Under the pieces are notes generated by a model. The model did no database searches. It was not told where the DNA came from and was given only the letters and a program-made list of their open reading frames with translations. A DNA stretch of 64,000 bases. Source: an uncultured SAR116 cluster alpha proteobacterium. GTDB lineage: Bacteria > Pseudomonadota > Alphaproteobacteria > Puniceispirillales > Marisalimonadaceae. How positions within the stretch are numbered: the first letter of the stretch is position 1; each line of letters starts with the position of its first letter. Both the position numbers and the translations under genes were made by a program. Shown here piece by piece: positions 58,460 to 64,000 of this stretch. Location: NCBI GenBank assembly GCA_902543145.1, contig CACBXG010000002.1:166001-230000 (forward strand), written 5' to 3'.

Positions 58460-59865
58460 GTATCTTTAGTACCGCCACCTTGACTAGAGTTAACAATAAG
58501 AGAACCCTTCTTTAAAGCAACTCTGGTAAGGCCACCATCTATAACTGTAACTTTTTCTTGTGCTAATAATGCAAAACACCTTAGGTCAACATGTCTTGGA
58601 GTTAGACCTTTTTTAGTATAAACAGGACATGTAGATAAAGATAAAGTTGGTTGAGCAATATAACTGTAAGGATTTTTTTTAATTTTATTTTTAAATTTTG
58701 ATATTTCAGTTTTGCTTGCTAGTGGCCCTACTAGCATCCCATAACCACCTGAGCCATGAACTTCTTTAACGACTAATTTATTCAAATTGTCTAATACATA
58801 TTTCAATTCATCTTTTATACGGCACTTGAATGTTTTTACATTTTTTAAAATTGGTTTTTGACCCAAATAAAATTTAATTATGTCAGGAATATAAGAATAA
58901 ATTGATTTATCATCTGAAATTCCTGTACCAGGAGCATTTGCAATTGTAACGTTTTTATTTCTGTATACCTCCATTAAACCTGGAACACCTAAAAAACTAT
59001 CTTCTTTAAATGATAATGGATCTAAAAAGATATCATCTATTCTTCTATAAATTACATCTACTCTTTTCCAACCATTTATGGTTTTCATGTTTAAATATTT
59101 ATTAATTACACGAAGATCCTTTCCTTCTACTAATTCAACACCAAGCTTATCTGCTAAAAAAGCATGTTCAAAAAACGCAGAATTATATATTCCAGGAGTT
59201 AACAAAACTATGTTTGGGTTTATTTTTGATTTTTTTGGTGAGGACTTCTTTAAAATTTCAGATAAGTATTTGGCATAGTTTCTATTATCAGATACTTTAT
59301 ATCTTGAAATTGGCTCAGGAAATAATTTTATCATGGTATCTCTATTCTCTATCATATAAGAAGCTCCAGACGGGACTCTAACATTATCCTCTAATACATA
59401 ATAATTATCTGAATTTGTTTTAATTAAATCTATGCCAGAGATATGATTGTATGTTTTGTTTGGAGGAGTTAATCCTATCATCTGCTTCAAAAACGCAGTA
59501 TTATTTTGAATTAGATCAACAGGTATCACACCATGTTTTATTATCTCTTGTTGGCCATAAATATCAGTGAGAAAAAAATTAATAGCTAAAACTCTTTGTG
59601 TTATCCCTTTAACTAATTTATCCCATTCCTTGGAATTGATTATTCTTGGGATTATATCAAACGGTATTAGATTTTCTTTTTTGTCACTAGAATAAACTTT
59701 AAACGATACACCTGTATTTTCAAAAAATTTCATTGCATCAGAATTTATTTTTGTTAATTCATCATTATCCTGATTTTTATACCAACTGATAAACTTTTTG
59801 TAATTGGTCCTTACAGAGTTTTCATTTATAAAAGCCTCGTCATAAGTTTTTGTAAAATAAGTCAT
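58441..59865 (-). CDS. Circularly permuted type 2 ATP-grasp protein
   Basis: LVEGKDLRV...DVIYRRIDDIFLDPL...VKEVHGSGGYGMLVGP...YIAQPTLSLSTCP. Confidence 0.92.
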   Translation of the reverse strand: MTYFTKTYDEAFINENSVRTNYKKFISWYKNQDNDELTKINSDAMKFFENTGVSFKVYSSDKKENLIPFDIIPRIINSKEWDKLVKGITQRVLAINFFLTDIYGQQEIIKHGVIPVDLIQNNTAFLKQMIGLTPPNKTYNHISGIDLIKTNSDNYYVLEDNVRVPSGASYMIENRDTMIKLFPEPISRYKVSDNRNYAKYLSEILKKSSPKKSKINPNIVLLTPGIYNSAFFEHAFLADKLGVELVEGKDLRVINKYLNMKTINGWKRVDVIYRRIDDIFLDPLSFKEDSFLGVPGLMEVYRNKNVTIANAPGTGISDDKSIYSYIPDIIKFYLGQKPILKNVKTFKCRIKDELKYVLDNLNKLVVKEVHGSGGYGMLVGPLASKTEISKFKNKIKKNPYSYIAQPTLSLSTCPVYTKKGLTPRHVDLRCFALLAQEKVTVIDGGLTRVALKKGSLIVNSSQGGGTKDTWILSS

Positions 59866-60056
59866 ACTTAGTTTCCTAATAATACAATTTAAATAGAATA
59901 ATCTTTAAAAAACCTACATCAAGATTATTTACGGAGTATTTATAAATTATTAAATTAAAGACCTAAAATGCCTAAAAAGTTGTCTTTTAAAATTAAAAAT
60001 TAAAATTTTAAATTTTAAAATCACCGAAGGTTAGCATAGTTTTTTCACTTTCTTCT

Positions 60057-60160
60057 GGTTGGTACGATGGTTGGTATAACCAAACCCTTATCAGGCTTAA
60101 AACACAAAAAAAACCCAAAAACTGAAGTCTTTGAGTGTAATCTTAGTCATTGATTTTTAT
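60057..60160. repeat. Partial copy of downstream-of-tRNA repeat lacking tRNA fragment
   Basis: GGTTGGTACGATGGTTGGTATAACCAAACCCTTATCAGGCTTAAAACAC...GAAGTCTTTGAG..TAATCTTAGTCATTGATTTT. Confidence 0.8.
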
Positions 60161-60262
60161 AAAGAGACTATTACAAATCTGAATATAGATATTAAAATCT
60201 TATTTTAAAAAAGTTAATTAAATTTTGGCTATAGTTCAATAAATATTAATAATATAGATTAT

Positions 60263-60670
60263 TTACTTAAGCTTTTTCATGTATGTTAATAACTTATCAA
60301 CATATATTTTTGGACCGTCTACTGGTGTAGCCATAGTAATAAAAAACTTTTCCCCGCTTGTTACACTTAGCCTATCTAAAATTGTTTGCTCATCAATCGC
60401 ATACCAATGGCAAAAAAAGAATTCACCACGGCCAATAAATAACTGTAAGAGCAACGCATAATCGTCACTATCTTTTCCTTGAATATTATCATCAATCACC
60501 AAACCTCTATCTTTTAATAATTTAAAAAATTTTTGTTTCATTTCTATTGTTTCATTTTTAAACCAATCAGAATTAATTTTTCTATGTTTGACGAGTGAAA
60601 AAAAATCTTTTTTTGATTTTGTAGAATGAAATGTATGAGTGGCGACGAAATGTTTTAATTTATGTCTCAT
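60263..60670 (-). CDS. Hypothetical protein
   Basis: 135 aa ORF; LSVTSGEKFFITMATPVDGPKIYVDKL. Confidence 0.55.
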   Translation of the reverse strand: MRHKLKHFVATHTFHSTKSKKDFFSLVKHRKINSDWFKNETIEMKQKFFKLLKDRGLVIDDNIQGKDSDDYALLLQLFIGRGEFFFCHWYAIDEQTILDRLSVTSGEKFFITMATPVDGPKIYVDKLLTYMKKLK

Positions 60671-60896
60671 CTGTTTTCCTGTTTTGTAATAAATAATATA
60701 ACTTTAAGTGAACACAAAATTAAATCAATCTTTGAAAACGTTATCTAATTTAAATAATTTTATTCAAATTACATAACATTTTTATACGTTAAATTCAAAA
60801 AATGAACCCTAATAGATCATGAGAAAAAAATTTTATAACCTAATTCAATGCAATAAGCGAATTTATAAAAGAGTGAGCCTGTAAATATAGATAAAA

Positions 60897-61190
60897 CCTG
60901 ACGACCGGTTGGCATGGTGAAACCCTTATCAGGCTTAAAACGCAAAAAAACCCCAAAAAGCGAAGTCTTTGAGGGTAATCTAAGTCATTCATTTTATTGA
61001 TATAGTTGGTTGCGGGGGTAGGATTTGAACCTACGACCTTCAGGTTATGAGCCTGACGTTTTTTACGGATTTTAAGGGTTTTTTGTTATATTTAGCTATA
61101 AGTTTAGCTATAAAATCTACTTCGCTGAAGATCTATAGCGAAACATTTTTACCTGACGAACTTTAGTTAGGATTATGTTGCCTGACGACC
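60897..61190. repeat. Downstream-of-tRNA repeat unit with tRNA-fMet 3' fragment (copy 2)
   Basis: CCTGACGACCGGTTGGCATGGTGAAACCCTTATCAGGCTTAAAACGC... plus tRNA fragment and TTTAGCTATA repeats. Confidence 0.85.
61007..61058 (-). pseudogene. tRNA-fMet 3'-end fragment (52 nt)
   Basis: Identical by eye to intact tRNA from CCA to ...AGGTTATGAGCCTGACG, then diverges (GTTTTTTACGG). Confidence 0.92.
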
Positions 61191-61253
61191 TCACTAATAT
61201 TAAACTTTATTGTATAAGTTGAATTTAATATTATTAGTTAAAAGGAAATTAAT

Positions 61254-61493
61254 TTGAAAAAACCTTTAGTTAAGAATCTTTCTGTTATCACTGTAAATGT
61301 ACCTTTAAAAAGACCTATCGTGGCCTCATTAGGAACATTTGAATATTGGCCGTATATGCTAATTGAAATATCTTTAAGCGACGGAACAATTGGTAAAGGT
61401 TATATTGGTCCATACCTTGTAAATTATACGCAAACCATTGCATTAGCGATGAAAGAGCTTTTTAAAGATTTCAAAAATATGAGGAATTTATGA
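61254..61493 (+). pseudogene. Truncated enolase-superfamily (mandelate racemase-like) N-terminal fragment
   Basis: VITVNVPLKRPIVASLGTFEYWPYMLIEISLSDGTIGKGYIGPYL...LFKDFKN then ends. Confidence 0.7.
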
Positions 61494-62104
61494 ATTTTGA
61501 AAAAGATTGTTCATTAATAATTATTGATCTTCAAAATGATTTCTGTCCAGGAGGGTCTTTGGCGGTTAATGAAGGAAATAAAATTGTAAAAAAAATAAAT
61601 TTTATGCAAACTATGTTCTTCTCGATTGTTTTAACTCAAGACTGGCATCCATTAGACCACTTGTCTTTTGCTTCTAATCAAAATAATAAGACACCTTATG
61701 AAACAGTCGAAATGTCTTATGGAGTTCAAGTTTTGTGGCCTAATCATTGTGTACAAGGAACTTTTGGTGCTGAATTTCACAAAGACCTTGATACTAGTAA
61801 AGCAAATATAATTATTAGAAAAGGATATAGAAAACAAATCGATAGTTATTCAGCTTTTTACGAAAACGACAAAAAGACACTGACTGGATTAGATGGCTTC
61901 TTAAAACAAAATAACATTAAAAAAGTGTATTTATGTGGTTTAGCACTTGATTTTTGTGTTTATTATTCAGCTATTGATGCTAAAAACTTAGGTTACGAAA
62001 CTTATGTAATTCTCAATGCAACAAAAGCGATTGACTTAGATGGTTCTAAAAATAAATCTTTAAAAGATATGGAAAGTAAAAACATAAATTTAGTTGATTT
62101 ATAA
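61490..62104 (+). CDS. pncA: Nicotinamidase
   Basis: LIIIDLQNDFCPGGSLAVNEG; TQDWHPLDHLSFAS; WPNHCVQGTFGAEFH; LCGLALDFCVYYSAIDAKNLGY. Confidence 0.95.
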   Translation: MNFEKDCSLIIIDLQNDFCPGGSLAVNEGNKIVKKINFMQTMFFSIVLTQDWHPLDHLSFASNQNNKTPYETVEMSYGVQVLWPNHCVQGTFGAEFHKDLDTSKANIIIRKGYRKQIDSYSAFYENDKKTLTGLDGFLKQNNIKKVYLCGLALDFCVYYSAIDAKNLGYETYVILNATKAIDLDGSKNKSLKDMESKNINLVDL

Positions 62105-62108
62105 TTGA

Positions 62109-63122
62109 TTATTGATTTTTGGGCAAAGCATAAGTCCATATTTGGTCGATTAACTTAACTACGTCTTCACCTCCAGATAAAAGCATTTTTGAGATTATGC
62201 TGGTTTTACTAAATGACCAAAAAAGACCTGCCTCAAGGAAAATTATCTCATTTGTGCGATTATCTATTCTAAAATCAAATAGTGAATAATCTCTTGCGCC
62301 TATTGCCTTATGAGCAATAATAGCCAAAGTAGTAATTTTTTCTTTTAATTCATCATTTAAATCGGCTGGGCATATAGTTTTTAAAGGAGTATTAGTAGAC
62401 TGTTGATAAGGATCGCCAGCTCGATTTAAATCTAACTTATCTTCAGTAGTTCTTATGGGATTTTTGTCACTAACTAGATATTCAATTATTGCTGGCACAT
62501 AAAAATAATTAGATTTTTTTATGACTGCAATTCTTATTTCACGTCCTGGAATAAATTGTTCTGCTAAAATCGGATTATAAAATTTGTTTAACTCAGAAAT
62601 ATTTGTTTCAAACTGTTTTTCATTATAGATTAATCTTAAACCAGTTGAGTTGTCTTGATCATTGGGTTTCAATATAATTGGAAATTTTAATTTAGGTTTG
62701 TTACTTCCGTAAATTAATTCTCCCTGTGCTATCTTTAAGCCTTGTTTATTAACTATATCCTTAGTTAGGTATTTATTCATAGTTAATGACATTGTTTTAC
62801 CTGAAGAACCAAAAATAGAAAAACCAAGTTCATTTTCAAAATAATCCCTATATTCAGTCATTCCTGACTTACAAAATAAGTGTGGTATTACTAAAGTATT
62901 TAATGAAATTATTGATTTTAAATCTTTTATGTTTATTTTTTTTCTAGTTTGGCCAAGATTTTTTGTTAAATAATAGTTCTTTTTTGGATCAATTATTAGA
63001 AAACTTTGCTCCCAATTTGGAGGCAAAAAAATATCTTTTGCATAAATTAAAGAAAGATTATAGAAAAATTCATTGGTTGGTGATCCACATAAGTGAAGCA
63101 CTTGTTTTTTATTTTTACTCAT
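62109..63122 (-). CDS. D-alanine-D-alanine ligase-like ATP-grasp protein
   Basis: FPIILKPNDQDNSTGLRLIYNEKQ; ILAEQFIPGREIRIAVI; AHKAIGARDYSLFDFRID. Confidence 0.82.
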   Translation of the reverse strand: MSKNKKQVLHLCGSPTNEFFYNLSLIYAKDIFLPPNWEQSFLIIDPKKNYYLTKNLGQTRKKINIKDLKSIISLNTLVIPHLFCKSGMTEYRDYFENELGFSIFGSSGKTMSLTMNKYLTKDIVNKQGLKIAQGELIYGSNKPKLKFPIILKPNDQDNSTGLRLIYNEKQFETNISELNKFYNPILAEQFIPGREIRIAVIKKSNYFYVPAIIEYLVSDKNPIRTTEDKLDLNRAGDPYQQSTNTPLKTICPADLNDELKEKITTLAIIAHKAIGARDYSLFDFRIDNRTNEIIFLEAGLFWSFSKTSIISKMLLSGGEDVVKLIDQIWTYALPKNQ

Positions 63123-63299
63123 TTAATAAAAACGCTGATCTAGGTCTTTAGATTTGTTGATAAAGTTATCGTTGTGATAATAATACAAGTGGTAATTATT
63201 TTTCTAACTTCAACCTATAATTATGTTTTTTTCATTATAAATAAGTGTCAGGTAAATATTTAAAATTTTGAATAATTAATTGGGAATTATAGTCAGGCT

Positions 63300-63524
63300 A
63301 TTTTTAATGACGACCATTCTGATCCAATTGTATCTACTTTAACTAAACAAAATGAGATTCAGTATAGAGATGATTAAATGGAAAAACTTGAGGTCAAAGG
63401 TTAATATGCGTCATCTAAATGAAACTTTTATTATTTATAATTTGAAAAAAATTGCAGTTCATCAGAAGAATATAAAATAGAGCTTTAAAAGCAAGCTAAG
63501 AAATATAGAAATTATGAGTTATAA
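63300..63524 (+). pseudogene. Decayed duplicate of the DUF2470-like gene at 55491-55772
   Basis: AATGACGACCATTCTGATCCAATTGTATCTACTTTAA...ATGGAAAAACTTGAGGTCAAAGG...GAATATAAAATAGAGCTT...AAGAAATATAGAAATTATGAG matches the intact gene with internal stops. Confidence 0.85.
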
Positions 63525-63542
63525 TCATTAATATAAAAAAAA

Positions 63543-63664
63543 CCTGACGACTAGTTGGCACGATGGTTGGCATGGTGAAACCCTTATCAGGCTTAAAACG
63601 CAAAAAAACCCCGAAAACCTAAGTTCTTGAGGTGCGTGTAAGTCATTAATTTTATTGATATAGT
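63543..63664 (-). repeat. tRNA-fMet downstream flank with terminator-like sequence (parent copy of the repeat)
   Basis: CCTGACGACTAGTTGGCACGATGGTTGGCATGGTGAAACCCTTATCAGGCTTAAAACGCAAAAAAACCCCGAAAACC...; on minus strand a G-rich/T-run end follows the tRNA. Confidence 0.75.
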
Positions 63665-63741
<77 letters not shown>

Positions 63742-63773
63742 TCATGCTTTTAAAATTATTGTAAGGCTAGAAG

Positions 63774-63890
63774 GCCTGGCAACGACTTACTCTCCCACAC
63801 CTTAAGATGCAGTACCATCAGCGCAACAGAGCTTCACGTTCGAGTTCGGAATGGGATCGGGTGGGACATCTGCACTATAATCACCAGGCC
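63774..63890 (-). rRNA. rrf: 5S ribosomal RNA
   Basis: Minus strand GCCTGGTGATTATAGTGCAGATGTCCCACCCGATCCCATTCCGAACTCG...GGTGTGGGAGAGTAAGTCGTTGCCAGG. Confidence 0.95.
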
Positions 63891-63985
63891 ATCAAGCCTT
63901 ACAATATTAAAGAAAATAATCCAAATAAAACTTACATATCATCACAATAAAGCAGATATACCGATTTCTACTTTCATGACGGTCA

Positions 63986-64000
63986 CGATCAAGCCGATCG
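63986..64000 (-). rRNA. rrl: 3' end of 23S rRNA (edge of window)
   Basis: Minus strand CGATCGGCTTGATCG resembles alphaproteobacterial 23S 3' terminus; position upstream of 5S fits. Confidence 0.45.

Overview
AT-rich bacterial chromosomal window. Protein content, the C1:A72 initiator tRNA and the 23S-5S-tRNA-fMet order suggest a streamlined marine alphaproteobacterium (inference). Most of it is densely packed metabolic genes: 4-hydroxybenzoate/protocatechuate oxidation, a Baeyer-Villiger monooxygenase, copper proteins, a selenium-binding-protein/methanethiol-oxidase cluster, a sugar ABC locus, a photolyase module and an Anbu-type operon. The right end is the 3' end of an rRNA operon on the minus strand (23S end, 5S, tRNA-fMet). 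The strongest structural signal is a set of partial 3' copies of tRNA-fMet at 61007-61058 and 52660-52707, each with the terminator-like flank of the intact tRNA at 63665-63741. Related repeats lie at 55.8 and 60.1 kb, and a decayed duplicate of a DUF2470 gene lies beside the tRNA. This looks like stacked or decayed insertions at the tRNA-fMet 3' end with no integrase visible in the window. Other notable signals: a CueR-like promoter with a 19-bp spacer upstream of a multicopper-oxidase operon, an in-frame TGA at a probable Trp codon in a glycoside hydrolase, an ABC permease with an inserted DUF11-like domain, and a homopolymer frameshift. No searches were run; family names come from reading the sequences.
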